A stretch of 64,000 bases of DNA from Streptomyces fulvoviolaceus (GTDB taxonomy: Bacteria > Actinomycetota > Actinomycetes > Streptomycetales > Streptomycetaceae). Below, piece by piece: positions 8,194 through 17,704 of this stretch. Every line of letters begins with the position of its first letter. The first letter of the stretch is position 1. The position numbers and the translations under genes were made by a program. Location: NCBI RefSeq assembly GCF_000718165.1, contig NZ_JOEY01000036.1:1-64000 (forward strand), in the 5' to 3' direction. The notes beneath the pieces were generated by a model that saw only the letters and a list, made by a program, of their open reading frames with translations, was not told where the DNA came from and made no database searches.

Positions 8194-11100
8194 CTAACGC
8201 TCCTGCTGGTGAGTGGGGCTCGGGTGGCTGCCGGTCTGGCCATCACTGGCCTGCCGACCCTGCGCGATACCCCTACGAAGATTGGTCAGTCGGCCGCGCA
8301 CGTCATCAGGCGCACGCGAGACCGCCGGACCACTTTGGTGCTGTTGCTGCTGAGCCGTACCCGGGACGAGGTTCGCCCTGGGCACCCGGCGCGGCAGGCC
8401 GGAGGTGGTGACACCGCCCGCGGCCGGCTGCCGGACGCGCTCTGCCTGCCGAACGAGGTCGTCGTTCGGCGAGCTGCGCCATCCTGCATTGGCTGCGGGA
8501 CGTTGGGGGGCCGCCGGAGCCTGCTGGGGCTGCGACGGGGAGGCCGGAGCGGGAGCGGAGCCGTTGCCCGGCTGCCCCTGCTGGCCGTGGAACCAGTTCG
8601 TCTCCAACGTGTCGTACAGCGGCGTACGTCCGTCACCGGGACCCGCGGGCGGCAGCGCCTCCGGGTCCTGGCGGGCGGGCGGCCGCTGCTGCGGACGCGG
8701 CGGTACGGGCGGACGCGGGACGCCGAAGTCGGCGGGGCCGTGTCCGCCGCCGTTGACCGGGGGACGCTCGAACTGGCCGGTCGAGGACGGGTTGCCCGCG
8801 GGGTTCTGACGGCCCGGCAGCGAGTGCTGGCCGGTGGAGCTGCCGTCGAAGCCCGGCGTGGCGAACTGACCGGTGGAGCTGCTGTCGTACGCCTGCGGGG
8901 CGGCGAACTGGCCCGTGTTCTGGGGGGTGTTGTTCTGCCCGGGAGGAGTACCGAAGACGTCCGAGCGGACGAACCCACCCGTGTTCTGCGAGGGGTTCGA
9001 CGCCGGCGGCGGGAACTGGCCCGTGTCCTGGCCCGGACGGGCGAACTGCCCGGTGTTCTGCGGGCTGCCGGGCGCCGGAGCGTCGAAGTCCGGACGGGGG
9101 AACTCGGAGGTGGCACCGGGACCCTGGCGGCTGTTGTCGGTGCGCGGAACCGCCGGCATCTCCGCGGTGGCACCGAAGCCCTGGCGGTCGTCGATCCGCG
9201 GCATGCGGGACGTCTGGTCCTGCTCGTCGTGGCCGCGCGGGGTGTCGAGCGAGGCCCGCGGCACCGGCGGCTGCGCGTTCTCGTCGCTCCAGCTGGGCGT
9301 GCGGGGCTGCGGGTTGCCGCCGCCCGGCAGCTCGGCCCGCGCACCACCGCGACCCGGCAGCTGCGGCCGACGCCGACGGCCCGTCTCGGGAGCCGAGTTG
9401 CCGGGGTTCCCCGGGTTCTGGGCCTGCGACGGGGCCTGCGACTGCGGGGGTACGGCACCACGGCCGCCGAAGGCGTCCACGTTCTGCGACGCACCCGTAC
9501 CGGCGGCCTGCAGACCCTGCGGGGCACCCGGCGCCTGTCCGCCGAAACCGGCGCCGGCACCGGCCGGAGCGGGCCGGCCCTGCGGGGCAGCCCCCGGACC
9601 CTGCGGTCCACGCGCGCCGCCCGGCGCACCCGGACGTCCGCCCGCGCCACTGCCGGGCAGTGCGGCCCGCGGTCCCTGACCGGCGGCGAGCCGGCCACCG
9701 GGAGGCGTACCGGCGCCGAGAGCACCGCCGCCCGCACCGGCACCGGCGGGAGCTCCGGCGCCGAGGGCACCGCCGCCCTGGCCGCCGCGCCGGGCCGCTG
9801 CCACACCGGCGGCGGCCGCCGCCGCGCCGACGGGACCGCCGGCGCCCTGGCCGGGCTTGGGCTGCGGCTTCTTGCCGCCCTGGGCGACATCGACGGGCAG
9901 CATGACCAGCGCGGTCGTACCGCCGGAGTCGGACGGACGCAGCTGGATGCGGATGCCGTGACGCTGTGACAGCCGGCCGACCACGAACAGACCCATGCGG
10001 CGGGAGACCGACACGTCCACGGTGGGCGGCGAGGCGAGCCGCTCGTTGATCGCGGCGAGGTCCTCGGGGGAGAGGCCGATGCCGGTGTCGTGGATCTCGA
10101 TCAGCACCCGGCCGTCGGGCAGGGCGTGACCGGTGACCTTGACCTTGGTCTGCGGTGAGGAGAACGAGGTGGCGTTCTCGAGCAGCTCGGCGAGGAGGTG
10201 CACGAGGTCGTTGACCACGCGGCCGGCGACCTCGGTGGTCGGCACGGAGGCCAGCTCGATGCGCTCGTACTGCTCCACCTCGGACGCGGCGGCGCGGAGC
10301 ACGTCGACCAGCGGGACCGGGCGGGTCCAGCGACGGCCGGGCTCCTCACCCGCGAGGACGAGGAGGTTCTCACCGTTACGGCGCATACGCGTCGCGAGGT
10401 GGTCGAGCTTGAAGAGGGAGGACAGCTGGTCCGGGTCGGCCTCGCGGGACTCGAGCTCGGAGATCAGCGACAGCTGGCGCTGGATCAGACCCTGGGAACG
10501 GCGCGAGAGGTTGGTGAACATCGCGTTGACGTTGCCCCGGAGAAGGGCCTGCTCGGCGGCGAGGCGGACCGCCTCGCGGTGCACGTCGTCGAAGGCCGCG
10601 GCCACCCGGCCGATCTCGTCCCGGGAGTGCACACCGACCGACTCGACGGAGGTGTCGACGTCCTGCGGGTCGGACTCGGAGAGCTGCTTGACCAGCTCGG
10701 GCAGGCGGTCCTGGGCGACCTTGGTCGCGGTCTCCTGCAGCCGGCGCAGCGAGCGGATCATGGACCGGGCGACGACGAAGGCGCCGACCAGCGAGACACC
10801 GAGCACGAGCAGGATCAGCGCACCGGAGATGATCGCTTCGCGCTCCGACTCGCTGCGCAGCTCGCGCGCCTTCTGCTCCATGTCCTCGAGCAGCGTGTGC
10901 TCGATGTTGCCCATCTGCTGGATCTTGACCGAGCTGTCGTCGACCCAGTCCTTGTAGGAACGCTTGTCCAGGTCGGCCAGACCGCCGTCCCGGCCGAAAG
11001 CACGGCCGGAGTACTGGTCCGTGGCGTTGATGGTCGAGTTGCCGTCCTCGATGGGCGACAGGAGCTCCTCGGCGTTGTCGTCGCCGTAGATGCTCCGGAA

Positions 11101-12039
11101 GGTGTTGAGCTCGGAGTCCTCGCCGTCCAGTGCTCCCTGGGCGTACAGCCGGTCGTTCTCGGTGAGGTCGCCGGTCGTGGTGTTGGTGGCCGGCAGTGCC
11201 GCCGCGAGGACCGCGCGCTGGACGGACGCGTACTCCTTGGCGGAGGAGAAGGCCGCCAGGGCACGCGTGCGCTGGATCATCTCCGGGTTGCTGGTCGCCT
11301 CCGCCATGTCCTGCGAGAGGTCGAGCAGGTGGGTGATCAGACGGTGGTAGGACTCCACCGTCTGCGTGGCGTTGCCCTTGGTCTCGTAGGCGGTGTTGCG
11401 GATCGAGGCGATGTCGCTCAGGTCGCGGACGAGGCTGACGAGGCTGTCCCGGACGCCCTGGAGGTTGCCGTCCTTGTTGGAGGTGTCGATCTCCTCGGCG
11501 GCGTTGATGAAGTTCGTGGTGGCCCGGTCCGTCTTGTCCCGGTAACCCTCGACCGTGATCTTGCTCGCCGAGGAGTTGTGCGCCAGCGGGCCGGCGGACT
11601 GGTCGCGCTCCTCCTGGAGCGCGGCGGCCAGTTCGGTGGCCTGCTTGGTCATCTCCGTCAGCAGCTTCATGTTGTCGAGCTGCTGGATGTCGTCCATGGA
11701 CTCGTTGATGCGCAGCGCACCCAGCGAGGTGGCCGCGACCACCGGGAGCGCGAGCAGCGACACCAGACGCGTGGAGATGCGCCAGTTGCGCAGGGCTATT
11801 CGTGTACCCGGGCCGCTCGAGCCCTTCGGCGGCTTGACCGCCGGAGTGGCCGGGGCCGCCGGGCCGGAAGAGCCCGAGGACGCCGACGTGCCGGGGCGCC
11901 CGGAGCGCTCACCGCCGTCGCCGGACGGGCCCGGGTTCTGGGCGTGCTGGGGCGAGGAGCTGCCTTTTATGGGGCCAGCCCCACCGTGCTGCTCCGGCTC
12001 TGCCGAAGCACTGCCATCCCTCTTGAAACGTCCCTGCAC
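8194..12039 (-). CDS. cvnA1: Conservon sensor histidine kinase-like protein CvnA
   Basis: A 1281-residue sensor. A Ser/Gly/Pro-rich start precedes TM1 (about residues 86-108), a large extracytoplasmic helical sensor domain, TM2 (about 396-420), HAMP, LDHLATRMRR helix and a GHKL ATPase with ELLENA (about 621) and HDTGIGL (about 650). The C-terminal 560 residues are low complexity: a Gly/Ala/Pro block, then repeated TGQF motifs, then the basic SGLPRRVPRANLV and RLTNLRRGI ending also seen in CvnA2. GTG at 12039. Sensor and tail differ strongly from CvnA2 while the partner B and D proteins hardly differ. Confidence 0.9.
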   Translation of the reverse strand: MQGRFKRDGSASAEPEQHGGAGPIKGSSSPQHAQNPGPSGDGGERSGRPGTSASSGSSGPAAPATPAVKPPKGSSGPGTRIALRNWRISTRLVSLLALPVVAATSLGALRINESMDDIQQLDNMKLLTEMTKQATELAAALQEERDQSAGPLAHNSSASKITVEGYRDKTDRATTNFINAAEEIDTSNKDGNLQGVRDSLVSLVRDLSDIASIRNTAYETKGNATQTVESYHRLITHLLDLSQDMAEATSNPEMIQRTRALAAFSSAKEYASVQRAVLAAALPATNTTTGDLTENDRLYAQGALDGEDSELNTFRSIYGDDNAEELLSPIEDGNSTINATDQYSGRAFGRDGGLADLDKRSYKDWVDDSSVKIQQMGNIEHTLLEDMEQKARELRSESEREAIISGALILLVLGVSLVGAFVVARSMIRSLRRLQETATKVAQDRLPELVKQLSESDPQDVDTSVESVGVHSRDEIGRVAAAFDDVHREAVRLAAEQALLRGNVNAMFTNLSRRSQGLIQRQLSLISELESREADPDQLSSLFKLDHLATRMRRNGENLLVLAGEEPGRRWTRPVPLVDVLRAAASEVEQYERIELASVPTTEVAGRVVNDLVHLLAELLENATSFSSPQTKVKVTGHALPDGRVLIEIHDTGIGLSPEDLAAINERLASPPTVDVSVSRRMGLFVVGRLSQRHGIRIQLRPSDSGGTTALVMLPVDVAQGGKKPQPKPGQGAGGPVGAAAAAAGVAAARRGGQGGGALGAGAPAGAGAGGGALGAGTPPGGRLAAGQGPRAALPGSGAGGRPGAPGGARGPQGPGAAPQGRPAPAGAGAGFGGQAPGAPQGLQAAGTGASQNVDAFGGRGAVPPQSQAPSQAQNPGNPGNSAPETGRRRRPQLPGRGGARAELPGGGNPQPRTPSWSDENAQPPVPRASLDTPRGHDEQDQTSRMPRIDDRQGFGATAEMPAVPRTDNSRQGPGATSEFPRPDFDAPAPGSPQNTGQFARPGQDTGQFPPPASNPSQNTGGFVRSDVFGTPPGQNNTPQNTGQFAAPQAYDSSSTGQFATPGFDGSSTGQHSLPGRQNPAGNPSSTGQFERPPVNGGGHGPADFGVPRPPVPPRPQQRPPARQDPEALPPAGPGDGRTPLYDTLETNWFHGQQGQPGNGSAPAPASPSQPQQAPAAPQRPAANAGWRSSPNDDLVRQAERVRQPAAGGVTTSGLPRRVPRANLVPGTAQQQQHQSGPAVSRAPDDVRGRLTNLRRGIAQGRQASDGQTGSHPSPTHQQER

Positions 12040-12642
12040 TAGCGTCGCAACCTCTGGACCAGGCGCCCCTCCGCGTGAACGGAAGGACGGTGTCGGCGTC
12101 GTAGGGGGCGCCCTGAAATACGCCCCCCGATGGTCGTGAGTGACCGGCGCTGGTTCCCCCTATCTCGCCGCCACTCGGCGCTTCTCTGCGCCCCCTGTGC
12201 GCCGGCTCGATCCTGCGGCGGTCCGTGGAATTCCAGCACAGTGCCGGATCTCCAACAAGGCCCATGGGTCATGCCGTGACCTACGTGACAGCACGTGAGT
12301 GGCGCGTCACCAAATGTAGAAAGTGATCTCCCTGATAGCGGACATATGCCCGCGAGTCCCTCAGGGGTGGAGGGTGTCCCAGTCGCCATGATCAGGAGCG
12401 GAATGATGGCTTCAGGTGGGCAATGTCCGTTTCGTTGGGGTGAGTTGAGGGTCTGAATTGACCGGTTTGCCCATAGGTTCGTGAGCAAACTCACATGCGG
12501 ATCAAGGGGTCTTCGTGACTTCGCAGGGGAATGGCGTGTTTAGCCTGACGCTTTACACAAGGGCGACATCTGCCAACTCGCGCCAGGGCCGGGCCCCTCT
12601 GACCCGCCTTGACGCCCACACACGACAAGGTCGAGTACAACG
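12040..12642. other. Long intergenic region upstream of cvnA1
   Basis: About 600 bp between divergent transcription units, and presumably the cvn1 promoter region. It is less GC-rich than its neighbours. A short palindrome GTGAG-CAAA-CTCAC lies at 12481-12494 and a CACGTG at 12293-12298. I see no convincing coding frame or RNA gene. Confidence 0.4.
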
Positions 12643-12828
12643 GTGAAGACGACGATGATGTTCCGCAACATAGCCAACCCGCGGCGCACGACTCTGGCGC
12701 ACCTCGAGGACGCCGAGGACCTGCAGACCCAGGAGCTGCCGGAGCACTCGCTCGACCTCCCGGCCCAGACGGCCAACCCCAGGCGCACGATCCTGATGGA
12801 GATCCCGGTCCCCGCCGCCGCAGAGTAG
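12643..12828 (+). CDS. Small protein with duplicated ANPRRT motif, function unknown
   Basis: A 61-residue frame whose third codon positions are nearly all G or C, as expected for a real gene. It contains the motif ANPRRTTL near residue 11 and ANPRRTIL near residue 45, joined by an acidic stretch (EDAEDLQTQELPEH). No signal peptide, membrane segment or Cys is present. The start may be GTG 12643 or ATG 12655/12658; no strong ribosome site decides. A clean terminator follows 20 bp after the stop, so it is a monocistronic unit. I do not recognise a function. A peptide precursor or a small regulator are both possible. Confidence 0.7.
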   Translation: MKTTMMFRNIANPRRTTLAHLEDAEDLQTQELPEHSLDLPAQTANPRRTILMEIPVPAAAE

Positions 12829-12848
12829 TCGACGCGGAGTGGTCGACG

Positions 12849-12881
12849 AGGCTCCCCGGCCACCGGGGAGCCTTCTTCTTT
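12849..12881. terminator. Terminator of the small ANPRRT gene
   Basis: An 11-bp perfect stem (AGGCTCCCCGG) with CCA loop and a T-rich tail TTCTTCTTTT. It can also stop the converging lipoprotein gene. Confidence 0.8.
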
Positions 12882-13790
12882 TCATGCGTCGGCGAGTATT
12901 TTCCTGGCCGCACTCAGCTTCTTCCGGTGAAGCTCGCCCAGTTTCTTCAGCGCTTTGGCATCTGTCTTGATCATTTCCTTCTGGATCGCGGACTCGGCGT
13001 CGAACCAGACTTCCAGTAGACCGGTTCTCTCTTTGCATGAGACGTCGGCCACCGCTGTCTTCTTCTCGTTGGCCGACACCTTTCCTTGAAGGAAGGAAGG
13101 TGTCTCCAGCGCGTCCATCGGGGAGGCGTAGTCATATCTCTTCTGCTTCATGCAGGAGGACCATTTTTCGAAGACTGACCGAACCTCCGGGACCTTCTGG
13201 GAACTCTCGTAGCTTGCCGTCGAAATGCGGCTTGCCACCTCGGCTCCAGCCTTGTCTTCGTACGGCTTGCGGAAGCCGAGAATCGCTGACCCGAGGCAGC
13301 CGTCATCCGGTATTTTCTTTCCTTGGTATTCCAGCTTCAGGTTCTTCGTCGAGTCCGCTCCGAGGGATCGCTTTCCGTAGAGGACCTTGATCTGGTCCTT
13401 CGTGAGCTTCGCCTCCGGTGTGTCCTGTTGCGGCGGCATCCGGTATCCGTAGCGAGCCGCGCCGTCCATGTCCGTTATCCCGTACCGGCGATCCTGCGCG
13501 GCGGTCGGGGTCGGATTCTTCGTGGGTCGGTAGGTGAGGCCGAAGTCCTTCATGCAGTCACGGGTCAGTATCTGCTCGGCCGATCGGATCACCTCGTAGT
13601 CGGCGTCGCTGTAGCTGTACACGGCGATGGGCAGTCGGAAGGTGTAGCTGTTCTTCCCAGGTGACGAGGGGTTCGGGCTGGCTTCCGGTGCTGCGGAGGA
13701 GGGTGCGGAGGGGGTCTGGGCCGATGGCTCGTGCGAGGCGCAGCCGACCAGGAGCGAGAGGGACAGAACAGGGATCGCCAAACGTCTCAT
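12882..13790 (-). CDS. Secreted lipoprotein of unknown function
   Basis: A 302-residue protein with a type II signal peptide: basic MRR start, hydrophobic core and lipobox LLVGC (Cys16), then a Ser/Pro/Ala-rich linker and a globular domain of about 250 residues with several Cys (TRDCMKDFG, DDGCLGS, WSSCMKQKRYDY, DVSCKE). It should be anchored to the outer face of the membrane. Codons are less GC-biased than in the core genes, suggesting an accessory gene. Similar Streptomyces lipoproteins exist, but I know no assigned function. The terminator at 12849-12881 lies at its 3' end. Confidence 0.8.
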   Translation of the reverse strand: MRRLAIPVLSLSLLVGCASHEPSAQTPSAPSSAAPEASPNPSSPGKNSYTFRLPIAVYSYSDADYEVIRSAEQILTRDCMKDFGLTYRPTKNPTPTAAQDRRYGITDMDGAARYGYRMPPQQDTPEAKLTKDQIKVLYGKRSLGADSTKNLKLEYQGKKIPDDGCLGSAILGFRKPYEDKAGAEVASRISTASYESSQKVPEVRSVFEKWSSCMKQKRYDYASPMDALETPSFLQGKVSANEKKTAVADVSCKERTGLLEVWFDAESAIQKEMIKTDAKALKKLGELHRKKLSAARKILADA

Positions 13791-13903
13791 GAGTCCAGAT
13801 GTCTCTTGGAATGTACGACTCGGGCTTCCTGAAAACAGCGGATCCCCGCGCAGGGCTGATCGCTCTGCGCGGGGTCGTGTGCTGTTTCCCTACAGGTGGC
13901 GGG

Positions 13904-14344
13904 TCAGTTCCACTTGTAGCAGTTCGTGCCGTTCCGGTCGAAGTCGAAAGAGGCGTTCTCGTTGTACGTCTTGGCGAGCCTGTCGGTGGCGGCCATCGGG
14001 GCGAACGTGTCGCAGGCGCCGCCGTAGTTGCTGTTGAAGAAGACCGTGGCGATGCTGTCGGGGCTCGCGTTCCAGAACGACGCCGCGTTGTTCTTCACGG
14101 CCTGGCCCTTGCCGGCCCCGGAGGACAGGAACGTGTAACCCGCGAGGTTGGACACACCGTCAGCCGTGAAAGCAGTGTGCGACCCCTCCATGCTGCTGTT
14201 GTAGTAGAAGAGGGCGCAGTCGTTTTCCCAGGTGGGACAGCCCTCTCTTGCCTCCGCGTGCGCCATCGGAGCCATACCCAGGACCGCTACGGCCGCAGCG
14301 GGAACTGCCAATGCCAGAGAAAGAGCCTTACGCGTCGACTTCAT
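13904..14344 (-). CDS. Secreted peptidase inhibitor family I36-like protein
   Basis: A 146-residue exported protein. The signal peptide (MKSTRKALSLALAVP to APMAHA, about 29 residues) ends in an AHA cleavage site. The mature part, with paired Cys and aromatic/Gly motifs (CALFYYNSSMEG, FFNSNYGGACDTF, NGTNCYKWN), fits the beta/gamma-crystallin-like fold of I36 inhibitors such as the Streptomyces metalloproteinase inhibitor. ATG 14344 is chosen: AGGGG lies just upstream and the signal peptide begins there. Assignment is by motif recall; inhibition of a protease is inferred. Confidence 0.75.
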   Translation of the reverse strand: MKSTRKALSLALAVPAAAVAVLGMAPMAHAEAREGCPTWENDCALFYYNSSMEGSHTAFTADGVSNLAGYTFLSSGAGKGQAVKNNAASFWNASPDSIATVFFNSNYGGACDTFAPMAATDRLAKTYNENASFDFDRNGTNCYKWN

Positions 14345-14597
14345 GGAATCCCCTCGTTTGTGAATGCACTGAGTGGCATTCGCGAAGATCACCCTAAAGA
14401 GCATGAAGGGTTCACGACAAGCGATTTCTGGCCAGTAGGACGGCCGAGGTGTGATGGGTGCGCGCAGCCCGGACTCGTGACCCGCCGCCCGATGATCAAG
14501 AGTCGGGACCGGTTAGCCTGGAGCGTCCAGAGTCGGCTGTCGCACACACCGGTCGGCCAACGCACGCACAGTTCTCAGTGAGGGGCGCCAGGATCCC

Positions 14598-15383
14598 GTG
14601 CGCATCGCCAGATTCTCCATCGACGGGAATGTCGCCTTCGGCGCGGTCGAGGGCGACAGGCCGGACGAGCTCGTCCTCGACATCATCAAGGGCATCCCGT
14701 TCGCGGACTTCGAGCTCTCCGGCACCAAGGTCCCGCTGAGCAAGGTCAGGCTGCTGCCGCCGGTGCTCCCCAACAAGGTCGTGGCCTTCGGCCGCAACTA
14801 CGCCGAGCACGCGCGCGAACTCGGCAACGAGGTGCCCGACGCCCCGTTCGCCTTCTTCAAGCCGTCCACCTCGGTGATCGGCCCCGGCGACGACATCCAG
14901 TACCCGTCCTTCTCCGAGGACCTGCACCACGAGGCCGAACTGGCCGTCGTCATCGGCCGGATGTGCCGCGAGGTCCCGCGCGAGCGCGTCAAGGACGTCA
15001 TCTTCGGCTACACCTGCGCGAACGACGTCACCGCCCGCGACGTCCAGAAGCGCGAGAAGCAGTGGGCCCGGGCCAAGGGCTTCGACACGTCCTGCCCGCT
15101 GGGCCCCTGGGTGGAGACGGACCTGGACGTCGAGACCGCGTCCGATCTGACCGTCCAGCTCACCGTCAACGGCGAACAGCGCCAGCTCGGCCGTACCAGC
15201 GAGATGATCCACTCGATCGAGGATCTGATCGTGAACATCACCGAGGCCATGACGCTGCTCCCCGGCGACGTGATCCTCACGGGCACCCCGGCAGGCGTCG
15301 GGCCGCTCATCGTCGGCGACGAGGTCGCCGTCACCATCGAAGGCATCGGCACTCTCACCAACAAGGTTGTCAAGCGTGGCTAG
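14598..15383 (+). CDS. Fumarylacetoacetate hydrolase family protein
   Basis: A 261-residue FAH-fold enzyme. Motifs: [25 protein letters not shown] with the metal-binding acidic residues, [13 protein letters not shown], and [13 protein letters not shown] near the end. Members hydrolyse C-C bonds or isomerise/decarboxylate 2-oxo acids in aromatic degradation; the substrate cannot be told here. GTG start at 14598. The last 8 bp overlap gltX, so the two are translationally coupled, an arrangement that I recall as conserved in streptomycetes. Confidence 0.88.
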   Translation: MRIARFSIDGNVAFGAVEGDRPDELVLDIIKGIPFADFELSGTKVPLSKVRLLPPVLPNKVVAFGRNYAEHARELGNEVPDAPFAFFKPSTSVIGPGDDIQYPSFSEDLHHEAELAVVIGRMCREVPRERVKDVIFGYTCANDVTARDVQKREKQWARAKGFDTSCPLGPWVETDLDVETASDLTVQLTVNGEQRQLGRTSEMIHSIEDLIVNITEAMTLLPGDVILTGTPAGVGPLIVGDEVAVTIEGIGTLTNKVVKRG

Positions 15384-16851
15384 CGCACCCGTCCGCGTAC
15401 GTTTCTGCCCGTCGCCCACCGGTAACCCCCACGTGGGCCTGGTCCGCACCGCCCTGTTCAACTGGGCGTTCGCCCGGCACCACCAGGGCACTCTGGTCTT
15501 CCGCATCGAGGACACCGACGCGGCCCGCGACTCCGAGGAGTCGTACAACCAGCTGCTCGACTCGATGCGCTGGCTGGGCTTCGACTGGGACGAGGGCCCC
15601 GAGGTCGGCGGCCCGCACGCGCCGTACCGCCAGTCGCAGCGCATGGACCTCTACAAGGAGGTCGCGCAGAAGCTCCTGGACGCCGGTCACGCGTACTACT
15701 GCTACTGCTCCCAGGAGGAGCTGGACACCCGCCGCGAGGCCGCCCGCGCCGCCGGCAAGCCCTCCGGCTACGACGGCCACTGCCGCGACCTGACCGCCGC
15801 GCAGGTCGAGGAGTACAAGGCCCAGGGCCGCACCCCGATCGTCCGCTTCCGCATGCCCGACGAGACGATCACCTTCACGGACCTGGTCCGCGGGGAGCTG
15901 ACGTTCACGCCGGAGAACGTGCCGGACTACGGCATCGTCCGCGCGAACGGCGCCCCGCTGTACACCCTCGTCAACCCGGTCGACGACGCGCTGATGGAGA
16001 TCACGCACGTCCTGCGCGGCGAGGACCTGCTCTCCTCCACCCCCCGCCAGGTCGCCCTGTACAAGGCGCTGATCGAGCTGGGCATCGCCAAGCAGATCCC
16101 GGAGTTCGGGCACCTGCCGTACGTCATGGGCGAGGGCAACAAGAAGCTGTCCAAGCGCGACCCGCAGGCGTCGCTCAACCTCTACCGCGAGCGCGGCTTC
16201 CTCCCGGAGGGCCTGCTCAACTACCTCTCCCTCCTGGGCTGGTCGCTCTCCGCGGACAAGGACATCTTCACCATCGACGAGATGGTCGCGGCCTTCGAGA
16301 TCGCGGACGTGAACCCCAACCCTGCGCGCTTCGACCTCAAGAAGTGCGAGGCGATCAACGGCGACCACATCCGCCTCCTGGCCGTGAAGGAGTTCACGGA
16401 GCGCTGCGCCCCGTGGCTGAAGGCCCCGTTCGCCCCCTGGGCGCCGGAGGACTTCGACGAGGCCAAGTGGCAGGCGGTCGCCCCGCACGCCCAGACCCGC
16501 GTCAAGGTCCTCTCGGAGATCACGGACAACGTCGACTTCCTGTTCCTGCCGGAGCCGGTCTTCGACGAGCCGAGCTGGACGAAGGCGATGAAGGAGGGCA
16601 GCGACGCCCTCCTCCGCACGGCCCGCGAGAAGCTGGAGTCCGCGGACTGGACGTCCCCGGAGTCCCTCAAGGAGGCCGTCCTGGTCGCCGGCGAGGCCCA
16701 CGGCCTCAAGCTCGGCAAGGCCCAGGCCCCGGTCCGTGTGGCCGTCACCGGCCGCACGGTCGGCCTGCCCCTCTTCGAGTCCCTGGAGATCCTGGGCAAG
16801 GAGAAGACGCTGGCACGCATCGACGCGGCGTTGGCGAAGCTGACCGCGTAA
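15376..16851 (+). CDS. gltX: Glutamyl-tRNA synthetase
   Basis: A 491-residue class I aminoacyl-tRNA synthetase. The HIGH-type motif is [10 protein letters not shown] near the start and the KMSKS-type motif is KLSKRDPQ (about residue 257). It attaches Glu to tRNA-Glu and, in actinobacteria lacking GlnRS, also to tRNA-Gln, which GatCAB then amidates. GTG 15376 overlaps the FAH gene. Downstream (18.5-19.0 kb) lie five tRNA genes, all Gln or Glu, the probable substrates of this enzyme. Confidence 0.96.
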   Translation: MASAPVRVRFCPSPTGNPHVGLVRTALFNWAFARHHQGTLVFRIEDTDAARDSEESYNQLLDSMRWLGFDWDEGPEVGGPHAPYRQSQRMDLYKEVAQKLLDAGHAYYCYCSQEELDTRREAARAAGKPSGYDGHCRDLTAAQVEEYKAQGRTPIVRFRMPDETITFTDLVRGELTFTPENVPDYGIVRANGAPLYTLVNPVDDALMEITHVLRGEDLLSSTPRQVALYKALIELGIAKQIPEFGHLPYVMGEGNKKLSKRDPQASLNLYRERGFLPEGLLNYLSLLGWSLSADKDIFTIDEMVAAFEIADVNPNPARFDLKKCEAINGDHIRLLAVKEFTERCAPWLKAPFAPWAPEDFDEAKWQAVAPHAQTRVKVLSEITDNVDFLFLPEPVFDEPSWTKAMKEGSDALLRTAREKLESADWTSPESLKEAVLVAGEAHGLKLGKAQAPVRVAVTGRTVGLPLFESLEILGKEKTLARIDAALAKLTA

Positions 16852-16865
16852 GGCACACGCGCGTG

Positions 16866-16900
16866 AGGGGCGGCAGCCATGAAGGCTGCCGCCCCTTCTC
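16866..16900. terminator. Terminator of gltX
   Basis: Perfect 13-bp stem (AGGGGCGGCAGCC) with ATGAA loop and a TCTCC tail, 15 bp after the gltX stop. Confidence 0.8.
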
Positions 16901-16979
16901 CGTTGCCGGGCACGGGCGTTGTCAGTGCCGGCGGCTACTGTTCCGGATCACTGAAGACCGTCCCGGAAGGCGCCCGCTC

Positions 16980-17654
16980 ATGCCGATGTCCGCTCGTGAC
17001 TACACCTGGCTGTTCACGCCCGGAAGCACGTTCACCTACGAGTCCGGAACGGCCGGTGTGATCCACGTCGCGGACGGCGGCGATCTGGGGCTGCCCACCG
17101 GCCGCGTCGTGGCCTGCGACCCGTTCGTCTACCTGGGCGCGGGAGACATCGAACCCTTCACGGTCACCGTCGAGCCCGGCCGCTACCGCGTCGAGGCTGC
17201 CATGGCCACCCTCACCCGCCCCGACGAGCCCTCGTCCGACAAGCCCCACCACCGCGTGGCCGCCGCCCGCCTCGTCATACGCGACGAACCCACCGCCACC
17301 TGGGAACTCGCCGTCCAGCCCGGCCAGGACCTCTCCGAGCTCGGCGAGGACGAGTTCTACGGCTACGGCGTCGACGCCGGCACCGGCGGCTTCTACGACG
17401 CCTCGGTGGACGGCTCCTTCCCCGAGTGCGAGGCCGACGAGGGGCCGCTCTGGGACGCCTTCGCGGAACACGGCCACGCCCCGGGCCCGTACCTCGTCAC
17501 GTCTCCTTCCACCGGCCACACCCTGGCGGCCTTCGGCTCCGGCTGGGGCGACGGCGTCTACCCCACCTGGATCGGGCGCACGACGACCGGCGAGGTCACC
17601 TGCTTCGTCACGGACTTCTTCGTCGCCCCGGACCCGGCCGACGTCCCCGCGTGA
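16980..17654 (+). CDS. DUF4241 domain protein
   Basis: A 224-residue soluble protein matching the DUF4241 pattern: LPTGRVVACDPFVYL near residue 40, VEPGRYRVEAAMA, then GYGVDAGTGGFYDA and GWGDGVYPTWIGR. The role is unknown; members occur widely and sometimes beside toxin-immunity loci. ATG 16980 follows GGAAGG by nine bases; an ATG six bases later is also possible. It forms a likely unit with the HAD gene 50 bp downstream. Confidence 0.75.
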   Translation: MPMSARDYTWLFTPGSTFTYESGTAGVIHVADGGDLGLPTGRVVACDPFVYLGAGDIEPFTVTVEPGRYRVEAAMATLTRPDEPSSDKPHHRVAAARLVIRDEPTATWELAVQPGQDLSELGEDEFYGYGVDAGTGGFYDASVDGSFPECEADEGPLWDAFAEHGHAPGPYLVTSPSTGHTLAAFGSGWGDGVYPTWIGRTTTGEVTCFVTDFFVAPDPADVPA

Positions 17655-17704
17655 CAACCGCCGAGGGGCAGACGCGCCCCCGGACTCCGGGTTACCGTCG
17701 GATC

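Noticed and set aside
15370..16701. Long minus-strand frame opposite gltX
   Set aside because: Antisense shadow of a high-GC gene; no start site or motifs.
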